Shown here: one piece after another, positions 42,589-52,400 of the stretch | Position numbering within the stretch: the first letter of the stretch is position 1 | Layout of the letters: each line of letters begins with the position of its first letter | From: Bacteroidetes bacterium UBA6183 | Lineage (GTDB): Bacteria; Bacteroidota; Bacteroidia; UKL13-3 | Direction of reading: 5' to 3' | NCBI GenBank assembly: GCA_002422865.1 | Contig: DITN01000029.1 | Location: 3,611 to 61,394, forward strand | Length of the DNA: 57,784 nucleotides | Notes under the pieces: generated by a model | Told to the model about the DNA's origin: nothing | The model's database searches: none | Seen by the model: only the letters and a program-made list of their open reading frames with translations | Translations under genes and position numbers: made by a program

Positions 42589-43493
42589 TGATTCGAATTA
42601 CGCACATAATTAACCCTGTAAAAGTAACCGAAAGCTCAGATTTATACAAGTCTCAACCTATTACTTTTTCTTCTATGTTAAGGGCAAAAAATTATGCCGA
42701 AAACCTATGCGAAATTAAATTATGTACCACGCAGTTTGAAGAGGATAAATCAATTATTCCTGAAGGGTTTATTATATTATCAAATTTAACCAGATCAGTG
42801 CTTGATGTAAATCCGCATTTGAATGATAAAAAGCTTCCATTAATAGCTGATATTTTAGATAAATTAAATGAATTACCAGACTCTGATTACTACATCTATA
42901 CAAATTCTGACATTGGTTTGATGCCTTACTTTTACAACGTAGTACATCAATATGTACTTAAAGGTTATGATGCAATTGTGATCAATAGGAGAAGAATTAG
43001 TAATATGTACAACGATGAAGTCAATATTGAAATGCTTTATGCTGATATTGGTAAGTCGCACCCTGGTTTTGATTGTTTTGTTATGAAGAAGGAATTACTA
43101 CAACGTTTAATTCTTGGTAATATATGTGTTGGAATTCCTTTCGTTGAAGTAGCCCTTTTACATAATTTGTTTTCTTTTGCTAATAGGCCCTTGTTTGTAC
43201 CCAATCTTCACTTAACTTTCCATATTGGACTTGATGTTATGCCCAAACGCAACAAAGATTATTATTGGCATAATCGTAACGAGTACTTTATAAAGGTTGA
43301 GCCTGTAATAAAGCCATATTTCAATATCAATAAATTCCCTTACGCATCACTCTCACTCCATAAACGAGCTATTAAGTGGCTCTTAAATCCAAGCTTATTT
43401 ACAAGGAATTATCTTGAATTGGAAGTGAAAAATTTTGGTGAAAAAATTAAATTTCTGCTAAACGAAATTAGGTGGAGAATTTTGCAAAAATAG
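42588..43493 (+). CDS. putative glycosyltransferase-like protein
   Basis: This 301-residue soluble protein starts with TTG at 42588 (IRITHIINPVKVTESSDLY); no ATG lies in frame near it before codon 30. YYIYTNSDIGLMPYFYNVVH has a D/N-x-D-like element in the position used by GT-A enzymes, and DAIVINRRRISNMYNDE and HPGFDCFVMKKELLQRLILG resemble nucleotide-diphospho-sugar transferase loops. The basic C-terminus (FLLNEIRWRILQK) may touch the membrane. It is divergent from wecE with a one-base overlap and convergent with the GNAT gene (8-base gap). No close family is recognised. Confidence 0.65.
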   Translation: MIRITHIINPVKVTESSDLYKSQPITFSSMLRAKNYAENLCEIKLCTTQFEEDKSIIPEGFIILSNLTRSVLDVNPHLNDKKLPLIADILDKLNELPDSDYYIYTNSDIGLMPYFYNVVHQYVLKGYDAIVINRRRISNMYNDEVNIEMLYADIGKSHPGFDCFVMKKELLQRLILGNICVGIPFVEVALLHNLFSFANRPLFVPNLHLTFHIGLDVMPKRNKDYYWHNRNEYFIKVEPVIKPYFNINKFPYASLSLHKRAIKWLLNPSLFTRNYLELEVKNFGEKIKFLLNEIRWRILQK

Positions 43494-43501
43494 CCTAATT
43501 G

Positions 43502-44032
43502 TTAAATGACTTGGGCTAGCTTTTCAAGTAGTGATTTCCTATTATAAAAATCTTGTTTATTCGTTTTATACAAGCTAAAGTCTTCGTTTAAATGTTTTTC
43601 GAAAATAAAACCTAATCCGTTATTATATTTTATTGCAGATAAATTATCTCGTTTAATCTTAGCATAAATAGTTTCAAGCTTAAGTTCGTTAAATGCGTAA
43701 GTTAAAACAAGCAGTGATGCACCTAGCGAAATACCTGTTCCTGTAAATTCTTTTTCTGCAATAAATAAACCTGCATGCGCTGAGGCATTTTCATCGTTAA
43801 ATTTATTCAGGTGTATTAGACCTATTTTTCTATCTTGATAATTAATGATGAAATAGTAATTAGTTTCTGCACATAGATTTTTAAACCACAACTTTTGATT
43901 CTCTTGTGAAATATATCCACGAAACTCCATGTTGTCTGAAATTTGAGGTGTATTCCTCCAAGTGCGAAGCAATTCTAAACTGTCTTCTTCAAGCTTTGTA
44001 AGCGTAATACCGTAGTTTTTTAATGTCTGCAA
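43502..44032 (-). CDS. GNAT acyltransferase (sugar N-acyltransferase-like)
   Basis: This 176-residue protein of the GNAT fold has DSLELLRTWRNTPQISDNM at the start, YFIINYQDRKIGLIHLN, AGLFIAEKEFTGTGISLGAS (the acyl-CoA-binding strand/loop) and KLETIYAKIKRDNLSAIKYN with NGLGFIFEKHL. The pattern is like PseH or WecD-type enzymes that acetylate or acylate a 4-amino-sugar nucleotide. In this locus the natural substrate is the WecE product. The acyl donor could be acetyl-CoA, or an acyl-ACP made by the KAS III/acyl-carrier pair two genes upstream (inference). It overlaps the GT2 gene by 13 bases. Confidence 0.85.
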   Translation of the reverse strand: MQTLKNYGITLTKLEEDSLELLRTWRNTPQISDNMEFRGYISQENQKLWFKNLCAETNYYFIINYQDRKIGLIHLNKFNDENASAHAGLFIAEKEFTGTGISLGASLLVLTYAFNELKLETIYAKIKRDNLSAIKYNNGLGFIFEKHLNEDFSLYKTNKQDFYNRKSLLEKLAQVI

Positions 44033-44940
44033 GTTTCTGAAATTATAATCTGATCTAATTGCTGTTTAGATACCCAAATTCTTCTTATGTACTCACCAAT
44101 AATACCCAAGGAGAATAAGATTAAACCGGTTGAGAAAAAAATGGCAACGATAAGCGATGTAAAACCAATCTCAACGTCATAAGCTAATTTTTTGTATATG
44201 TATAAGCATCCTAATAGAAAAAAGGCAATTGACATGTATAATCCCATGCGACTGATTAACTTCAGCGGTAAAGTTGAGTGAAGCATCAAGATTGTAAATG
44301 CCATTTTAGTGAGCTTTGCAAAAGTATATCCTGAATTTCCGTTGGCTCTTTCATTATGTTCAACTAGGCATGAATTTACACTAACAGCACCTAATAGCAA
44401 ATAGTCATCTACAAAAAAGATACGTCTCTGGTTGTTTCTAAACACTGAAATTACACTGCTTTTCATCAGCCTGCATGATGTTACCATGGAGTAGTCTTTG
44501 CCTTCAAGTTTAAGAAGTTGTTGTAAAATAATGGTCCCTAAGTTACGAAATGCGTGATGTTTTTTTTGAGTATACTTACCATAAACCAAATCATTATCTT
44601 GCATCATCATAAACTCATGCATTGTATCAATAACATACGGATCATGTTGCAAGTCATCATCTATAGTGGCAATTAAATTATTTTTACAATAGTGAAAACC
44701 TACAGCAGTTGCTGTGTGTTGTCCATAATTTTTTGCTAAAGAAATAATGGAAAAAGAGAGCTTGGTTTTGCCTAGGTGTTTCTTTAATATTTGAATTGTT
44801 TTGTCTGAGCTACCATCATTTACAAAGATAAAATGGGGTTTAAGACTAGTTTGATTTGCCCAATTGTTTAATCTTTCTACTAAAAATGGTGCTGTAGACT
44901 CTGATTGGTAAACAGGAATTACAACATCAATCGCGCTCAT
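44020..44940 (-). CDS. GT2 family glycosyltransferase with two C-terminal membrane helices (GtrB/DPM-like)
   Basis: This 306-residue protein has DVVIPVYQSESTAPFLVERL, FVNDGSSDKTIQIL, SLAKNYGQHTATAVGFHYC and the catalytic DDDLQHDP typical of polyprenyl-phosphate glucosyl/mannosyl transferases, then two hydrophobic segments near the end and EYIRRIWVSKQQL. Such enzymes attach a sugar to polyprenyl phosphate, giving donors for periplasmic GT-C enzymes. The TMTC-like protein at 13642 would be a natural user (inference). It overlaps the KAS III gene by 4 bases and the GNAT gene by 13. Confidence 0.9.
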   Translation of the reverse strand: MSAIDVVIPVYQSESTAPFLVERLNNWANQTSLKPHFIFVNDGSSDKTIQILKKHLGKTKLSFSIISLAKNYGQHTATAVGFHYCKNNLIATIDDDLQHDPYVIDTMHEFMMMQDNDLVYGKYTQKKHHAFRNLGTIILQQLLKLEGKDYSMVTSCRLMKSSVISVFRNNQRRIFFVDDYLLLGAVSVNSCLVEHNERANGNSGYTFAKLTKMAFTILMLHSTLPLKLISRMGLYMSIAFFLLGCLYIYKKLAYDVEIGFTSLIVAIFFSTGLILFSLGIIGEYIRRIWVSKQQLDQIIISETCRH

Positions 44941-45926
44941 ATTTCAATTGTTTTATGCGGTACAAAATCTGATACTTTAACTAATACAGATGCAACTGAA
45001 AATCCAACGCCAAAGCCAGATAGAAGTATCCAATTATTCATTTCATTTAAGCGCGAGCATAAAGTAATTGGTATACTCGCAGAAGCGGTATTGCCATAAA
45101 TTTCAAGTGTATGAGGAACCATATCGCTTGTTAATTTTAGTTTTTTAGAAATTGCATCATTAATTAGTTTATTAGCCTGATGAAAGACATATAGATTAGG
45201 CATTTCATCTGGTATTTCAGCTGATTTAATTAATGTCTCTATATTTTGAGGAACATATTTTACCGAATACGCGAAAACATCAATACCATTTAGGCGCATT
45301 ATTTTGTTGTTTTGAGCATTTAGTTCTGTGTAAATTGCGGATTGTCCACTACCCATTGTTTCTAGGTTAAACCTTGCAGTGATGTTATTGTCGTTCGCAT
45401 TATACTCAATTGCTGTTACCGATATAGCGTCAGAAAAAATTGGTCGTGTAGATGTATCTTCCGGTGATAATAAATGTGTTGATACATCACCGCAGCATAA
45501 CAAAGCCCTTGGTTTATCTTTACTTATCGATGATAATATTGATGCTACTGTATGAAATCCATACACATATCCTGAGCAACCAGAATTAATGTCGTAACAT
45601 ATGGTTTGCTGTTTTAAACCAAGATCGCCATGAAGTTGGCAGGCTATTGATGGTAAACTCAACTCAGGTGTTTGTGTAACACAAATCAACACGTCAATTT
45701 CATCATAATTCCAACCAGTTAATTCCATTGCCTCTTTAATCCCTCTGGCAAATAAATTTTTTACAGGAAGGGAGCTTATTCTTCTATATCTTATGCCAGT
45801 ATGTTCAACTAATTTGACTCTCTCTTCTTTGTTAATAATTGTAAGTTGTAAGTTATCTTCGGTTAATTCTGGAATTACATTAACAATACCCTTAATCTTT
45901 ACTCCACGATGTTTAGTTAATGCCAT
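44937..45926 (-). CDS. 3-oxoacyl-ACP synthase III (FabH-like)
   Basis: This 329-residue thiolase-fold enzyme has the KAS III catalytic triad: Cys117 in DINSGCSGYVYGF, His249 in FHQANKLINDAI and Asn279 in IYGNTASASIPITL. KAS III condenses an acyl-CoA primer with malonyl-ACP or transfers acyl groups. Being inside a surface-sugar locus and beside a dedicated acyl-carrier-like protein, it is probably not the housekeeping FabH but makes a short or hydroxylated acyl group for decoration. It overlaps the carrier gene by 14 bases and the GT2 gene by 4 bases. Confidence 0.92.
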   Translation of the reverse strand: MALTKHRGVKIKGIVNVIPELTEDNLQLTIINKEERVKLVEHTGIRYRRISSLPVKNLFARGIKEAMELTGWNYDEIDVLICVTQTPELSLPSIACQLHGDLGLKQQTICYDINSGCSGYVYGFHTVASILSSISKDKPRALLCCGDVSTHLLSPEDTSTRPIFSDAISVTAIEYNANDNNITARFNLETMGSGQSAIYTELNAQNNKIMRLNGIDVFAYSVKYVPQNIETLIKSAEIPDEMPNLYVFHQANKLINDAISKKLKLTSDMVPHTLEIYGNTASASIPITLCSRLNEMNNWILLSGFGVGFSVASVLVKVSDFVPHKTIEI

Positions 45927-46191
45927 GTTTTCTTTCGTTTATCAATCCGTATATATCCTGAAGACTATTTAGCTCTGATAAATCTCCTGAAGTGATGAGA
46001 ACATTTGTTTCTTCATTTATTCTCGAAATATAAATCAAAGCATTCAAAGAACTCCACGAAGGGATGTCTCGGAAGCATGTTTCTAATGAAATGCTGTTTT
46101 TGGAAATTGACAATTCGGAAGAAGTGAAGTCTAGGAATGTTTCTATTTCGTGTAGCGGCAAACTCATTTTCTTTTTCGACAAATCTAACAA
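45913..46191 (-). CDS. acyl carrier protein-like
   Basis: This 92-residue (or 84 from the Met at 46167) acidic helical protein has FRDIPSWSSLNALIYISRIN then SELNSLQDIYGLI, the pattern of ACPs in which the phosphopantetheine Ser lies in DSL; here it reads W-S-S-L, so the usual Asp is Ser and modification should be tested. Upstream on the minus strand TAGATTTG at 46180-46187 matches a -7 element; if used, translation must begin at 46167. It is the first gene of the long minus-strand run and overlaps KAS III by 14 bases. Confidence 0.7.
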   Translation of the reverse strand: MLDLSKKKMSLPLHEIETFLDFTSSELSISKNSISLETCFRDIPSWSSLNALIYISRINEETNVLITSGDLSELNSLQDIYGLINERKHGIN

Positions 46192-46220
46192 TAATTACCC
46201 AACACCGATTTATTTAGAGA

Positions 46221-46367
46221 AGTACATCAACATGTACTCAGGGTTGTTTTGCTATACAACAGGTGTTAGGTTCTATTCACAACCGACTGATAAATAATAT
46301 TGTACAAATAGTGATACTTAAAGTTTAAAAAGTACAATTATTGTTCTTCTCGTACAATAGGGCGTAC
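46221..46367. promoter_or_regulatory. cluster of GTAC motifs in the divergent control region
   Basis: Six GTAC cores occur at 46222, 46234, 46302, 46332, 46352 and 46364. The first two form AGTACAT-N4-ATGTACT (46221-46238), a perfect 7-base inverted repeat. Three copies of GTACAA (46302, 46332, 46352) are direct repeats spaced 30 and 20 bases apart, which puts them on one face of the helix. This looks like a regulator binding region between the surface locus and the giant adhesin gene. Confidence 0.4.
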
Positions 46368-46381
46368 TCAACCAAAAGTAA

Positions 46382-46412
46382 TTTGTTAAAAGTATGTTAA
46401 AAACTAATTTTA
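46382..46412 (+). promoter_or_regulatory. promoter of the giant T9SS protein gene
   Basis: TTTG (46382-46385), 19 bases, then TAATTTTA (46405-46412) fit the Bacteroidota -33/-7 promoter TTTG-N19-21-TAnnTTTG, with one mismatch in the -7 element. Transcription would start near 46418, about 15 bases before the ATG at 46434. Confidence 0.55.
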
Positions 46413-46433
46413 CACGCAACAACCCAAATACAT

Positions 46434-49400
46434 ATGACTAACATGCTACCTCTCCAGCGGTTTATCAAGACAATATTTTCTATTGTTTTATTGATGCTGT
46501 TCTCTTTAACAAAAGTATTCTCGCAAACAGCATTTCAGCCACTTACGCACGTTTCAGCATTCTACATGAATGGTGAGTGTGAGGGTAAAATCAAATTCAA
46601 ATTCTTGTTTCAAGAAAAAGATCCTCAGCAAGAATTGACCAACTTTACTCTGTACTATTTGAAGCCAAGTACCAATACCTGGATTTCTATTGCTGTGGTA
46701 AACAACAACCACAATAATGCTATAGATTGGACAGAAACCTGGTGGGGAGCAATCAGATATTATTCTCTAAGTGGGCAAAATGGTGCAAACATCACTAATG
46801 GTAATTTTATAAATGAAGGTGGTTTAAGATTTAAAGACTTTGTATGGAATAACGTACCTGCCGATGCATATGGCACAAGTGGGGTAATTACTTTAGCCTC
46901 AGCAGGCTCTTTCGGTTTTTCTACTTGGCAACATACTACTAGTAGTTCAAGGATAATTGTACCACTTCCGGTTTTAAATGCTCCGGGAACAGTTGCTGCC
47001 ACTAACGGTACACATTGTGATAAGGTTGCCATAACTTGGTCAACACCAGGAAGCTTTCCATGCAGTTATGCACAAGAGGTATACCGCGATAATGTAAGAA
47101 TTGCCACCATTTCAGGAAGTGCAACATCTTATGATGATGCGGCCGCTCCTCAAGGACCGGTTACTTACTATGTTAAGGCAGCGCATACTACCACCACTAA
47201 TAATGGTTTAATAAGTAGTTATGCCTCAAATACCGTAATTGGATCAAGAAATGCTTCTGCTTTACCTCCTTCGGGTATAAATGCAACCACCACAAGATGT
47301 GATGGTAAGATCTCTGTCAGTTGGAGTTTTACAGGTAATAACCCTCCTAACTTCCGAATCTTTAGGTCAACAGCTTCAAATGGTACTTATACCCAAATTG
47401 CAGAAGTTGGTGGCGGTGAGCGCAGTTACACCGATAACTCTGTTCCAAATGCCAACCTGTACTACTATAAAGTTGCTACTGTTGGTACTTGTGGCGAATC
47501 AATGTCGGGTACATACTACGAAGGTCAGGCACCTGCAGCCCCGGCTAAACCAACGAATGTTGCTGCTGTTACCAATGGCTCTAGTGGTTTTAATATCAGT
47601 TGGACCGACAACTCGAATAATGAGACCGGATTTATTGTTGAGCGCACTATACAAGGGGCTCCGGGTAGCACACTATTTAATGTTGATGCCAATCAAACTT
47701 CATATGTAGACAATTCTGTTTTAGCGTGTGTTAACTATATATATACCGTTAAATCGTTTAACAATTGTCAACCAGGAGGGAATGCATCATTGGTAAATCC
47801 AACGGTGAGAATTTTCCCTAATATCTCAAACTCTTTTGATGCAACTCACAAGTTAAAATGTTCTAAGGGATACTTTACCAACATGGTTCAGTTGGAGTGG
47901 GGGAGCAATGATATTGACATCATTAACCAGTATAGAATTTATAGAAAAACATATGGAGCCACAGGCGACTCTACGCTCATAGGTACTGCTTCAATGGGCG
48001 ATGGAAGCTTTATAGACAACAACGCCATATCAGGAATTTTATACAAGTACACCGTTATTGGCGTGTTGAATTGTGCCGGTTTTACCAGATTCACAAATCA
48101 TACTGAAGATATTGGATTTAGAACGGCCTTTGGTACTGTTAGTGGAAGCATTGCTTACCAGGGAGGTTTTGCACTACAACATGCCAAGGTAATGGTTACC
48201 CCTTCTGCTGCAAGTTTCATTGGTGCTTCAATTAACTTCCCAAATACCAACGGAAGGCTAACGGTTCCAAGTTCATCAAAACTTGATTTTGATAATGGAG
48301 TAACATTAGAAACTTGGTTTAGAGCAGCTAATACTACAGGTAATAAAGAGCTAATTACCCTTACTGCAGGTACAAAAACAATTTCAATTGGCCTAAGTGG
48401 AGCTAATCTTAAGTTCGACTTAAACAATGGAAGCACCATTAGAACATATACATCGGGTTTAACTTATTTAGCCAATAATTACAATCAAGCTACGGCAGTT
48501 GTTCGTAACGACTCTATGATTGTATACTTAAATGGTATTCGTGCAGGTGGTTTGTCTCTTTCTGGCTATACAATTTTTCCTCTTGCCAATGCGTCTGTAT
48601 CAATGGCAAATGGGTTTGTAGGTAATATTGATGAAGTTAGAATATACAACAGAGCAAAAACGCTCACGCAAGCAATGGAAGACTACAGCAGAAGAGTAGA
48701 TCCGGATGATGATGGGCTTTTGTGTTATTATACTTTTGATGAGAACATTACCAATTACAATGGCTTCTTCGACTATTCAAGGGTTGGCAATGTGTTTAAC
48801 GAACACCATGGAACTATACTAAATGGTAATTTCAGTAACATTATTCCATCAACATCTCAGTTAGCCTATGCAAGTTATACAGATGCTACAGGAAGTTACG
48901 TGGTAACTAATATTGGTTATCAGTCTGGTGGTCAAGTTTTCAGTATTACACCTTCTTTTGAAACACATTCTTTTACACCAATAAACAGAACAGCATTTAT
49001 AGGCGAAGGTGCGGCTGTTCACAACCAACAAGACTTTACTGATATTTCGTCATTCCCTGTTAGTGGTACAGTAATGTATGCAAATACCAGCTGTCCGGCC
49101 GAAGGAATTTATTTAAAAATAGATGGTGTGCGTGTGGTAAGAAACGGTGAACCTATTACAACCGATCAACTTGGTGCATTTAATATTGAGATGCCAATAG
49201 GTAAACACGTGATTACTGTTGAAAAAACCGGACACGTATTTAGTCAAGGCAGATTCCCTTCAACAGGTGAATTTAACTTCCAGAATGCTGTAGCCAACAT
49301 TCAGTTTATTGATAGCACATTAATTAAAGTTGTTGGAAGGGCAGTTGGTGGTGCAATAGAAGCAAATAAAAAACCGGGGCTAGGTAAATCTATCAATAAC

Positions 49401-52400
49401 ATAGGTGTAACGCGCATTGCATTTAAATCTCAACTGGGTAATGGATGTAAAACAGTATCTATTACAACCAATGATTCAACAGGTGAGTATGTAGCTTACT
49501 TACCACCTTTAGTGTACACTGTTGATACCGTAAAGGTATTATCAAATCCAATTGTGAATTTTGGAACACAAGCCATACTTGATTTAACCAATGCAACTAC
49601 TAGAGAGTCTGCCTACGATACCACATACATTACGGGTAGTTTGCAAGTAGCGAGAATTGACTCTGTTAGTTTTAACAAAAGAAGGGATTTTATTTTCTAC
49701 ACTTCACCAGAATTATACTTTGCACGTACTGTTGCTAAAACACCAACCGATAGTGCTTTTGTGGGTGAGACCAGAATTGATTTAGACACGGTTAACTTCA
49801 TCTCGTTAGTACCGAACAATCCATTCACTTACCCGGTATTTAGACAATTTAAGCCATACACTGCCAAAGTTTATGCTTACGATGTTTATGTAAATAGGGA
49901 TCGTATTCCAAATGTGCAGTTTAAAGTTCCTTTAGATGGATATTTATTGATTAACAATGCGCTGGCATCAGCCGAGGGCGCAGTTCAACAAATTGAAATG
50001 AAAGGCGGTGTTGCCACATACACCTTTAGAGGTGGAGGACCTGATTTAACAACCAATAACAGTAACCCGGCATTTAGTTTCACCAAAACCTTAACAGCCA
50101 ACTTTTATACCAGTGGTACAGGAGGTGTTAGAAATGTAAGCTGGCTGCCTAATCCGGGTAACACACCTTATAGAGGATATGTATTCGGTGGACGAGGCCG
50201 CGGAACAAACTTCCTTACCAATGGTCCTGAAAAAGTTGATTTAATTTTGCGTGATCCTCCGGGTTCTGCAAGTTCTTCTACTTGGGCAAAAAACACAACC
50301 TACAATACCATTAAGCGTTATTCTAATTTAAATAACACCAATGGTAGTTTCATGGGAACAGTGCATTTGGGTGCCAAGTGGGAAGCTTCGGTAGGTTTAG
50401 TTTTTGAAATTTCTTTGGAAAATGAAATAGGTGGTAATGCAGGATTTGGAGTAACCAAAGAAACAACAGCAGGAACTAATGGTGAATTGGTTGAATCTTA
50501 TAGCTCTAACATTAGCTTGTCTACAGGTTCAGGTCCTGATCAGGTGGGTGCGAAAGCGGATATCTTATTTGGTCACTCAACAAATTATGCTTTAGGTATA
50601 GCCGATAACTTAATGTTGGTAAATGCCGCTACTTGCGCAATACCGGGCGTAATCTGTGGTACAACAGATTATAACGGATATAAAATTGGTATCAGATCAA
50701 ATCTGGCTGTTAATCCTAAAGGTATACAAACAGTATTTGCATACACAGTGGGTGAAGTAGAGGATATCGTTATTCCTAATTTGGTTAAAGCCAGAAATAA
50801 AACATTGGCCACTGCAACAAAAAGAAACGGACAACCTCGTTATACCATCAACTTTACAAACGAAGACGACCCGAATTATGAGAAAAAATTTGGTGCTAAT
50901 AATGATGATCCAATTTGGGGTGCATCAAGAAATAATAACGATTTTAAAGTACAAGACTTTGCAGATAGAACTGGACCTAGTTACACATTTGCTCCCGATT
51001 CACTTTTTGAAGTCGATTCGGTGAGGTATTACAATAATCAAATTCGTTTGTGGAAAGAGGCTTTAGCTAAAAATGAAAAAGAAAAATATGATGCTTTCGA
51101 ATTAAACATTGGTAACATATTAAATTCGGGTACCAACACAAGCATTGGTAAAGCAACAATTACCCGTGAATTTTCAGTAACTAAATCAAAAGAAGAAACC
51201 AGTTATGAAGAGGTATACCTTGCCCATGATGAAACCTATGGTTTCAGAGCTTTGGCAGGTGGTTCAGGTATTGAATTAAATGGTAGTTTAACTTTAGGTG
51301 AAACAAATACATTAGACGAAGGAAGTTCGACAGATACTACAACAACCATAAGCTATACATTAAATGATGGAGATGACGGAGATTTAATCTCGGTTGATAT
51401 TGTTGATCCAGGGACAGGTAATGGTCACCTCTTCAGATTAAGAGGAGGTCAAACTTCATGTCCTTACGAGGGTGAAGTTTGGGCAAACTATTACAAACCA
51501 AGCGATACCATTCATGCTTCTACATATCATGAGCAGGGAGAGAGTGTAAAGTTGAGCAGTGGTACGGCTAAGCGCCACATCCCTACCATTCAAGTGCCAC
51601 AGCCTGTAATATTTAATGTACCTGCCGACCAGGCTGCCACATTTACTATACAGTTGGGTAACTCTAGTGAATCTGAGGATGACCAAGATTATTCACTTCG
51701 TATAATTGAAGTAACTAATCCTAATGGTGCAATTTTAACCATTGATGGTTTGGATCCAAACAGAGACTTCTCTATACCATACGCAACCAATATTAGTAAA
51801 ACGCTCAGTGTAAAACGTGGTCCTTTGTATTATGATTATGATAGTATTTTATTGGTATTTAAATCTCCTTGTGATGATGATATTGCTGACTCGGCATACA
51901 TATCTGTTCATTTCATTCCTACATGTACACAGCCTATTGTATACATACCAGGTGATAAGTGGACATTGAACAGGAGTTTTAAAGACACCATGAACGTAAT
52001 TATTACCGGATATGATTATAACTTTGGTGGATTTAAAGACATTTCGTTCCAATATAAACCTTCATCAAGTTCTCAATGGAACATTTTGGAAACATTCCAT
52101 AAAGTTCCACCATTGCCTATTGATAAGGAGATACCAACTATTCAACCATATATAGAGTATGCATGGAATATGCGCCAAATGGTTGATGGTCCTTATGATA
52201 TAAGAGCAGTAAGTACGTGCGCAGCACCTGGACACCCAGATGCAAAAGTTGAATCATTGGTGAATAGGGGTTTAGCGGATAGGATTAATCCATCTCCGTT
52301 TGGTAACCCTTCACCTGCAGATGGAATATTATCTCCTAACGATGAGATAAGCATTCAGTTCAACGAATTAGTTGATAATGCTTCACTAACCTACAGTAAT

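Noticed and set aside
47281..47709. 142-codon plus-strand frame inside the giant gene
   Set aside because: It is an out-of-frame shadow with low-complexity Leu/Val/Thr composition and no start context of its own.
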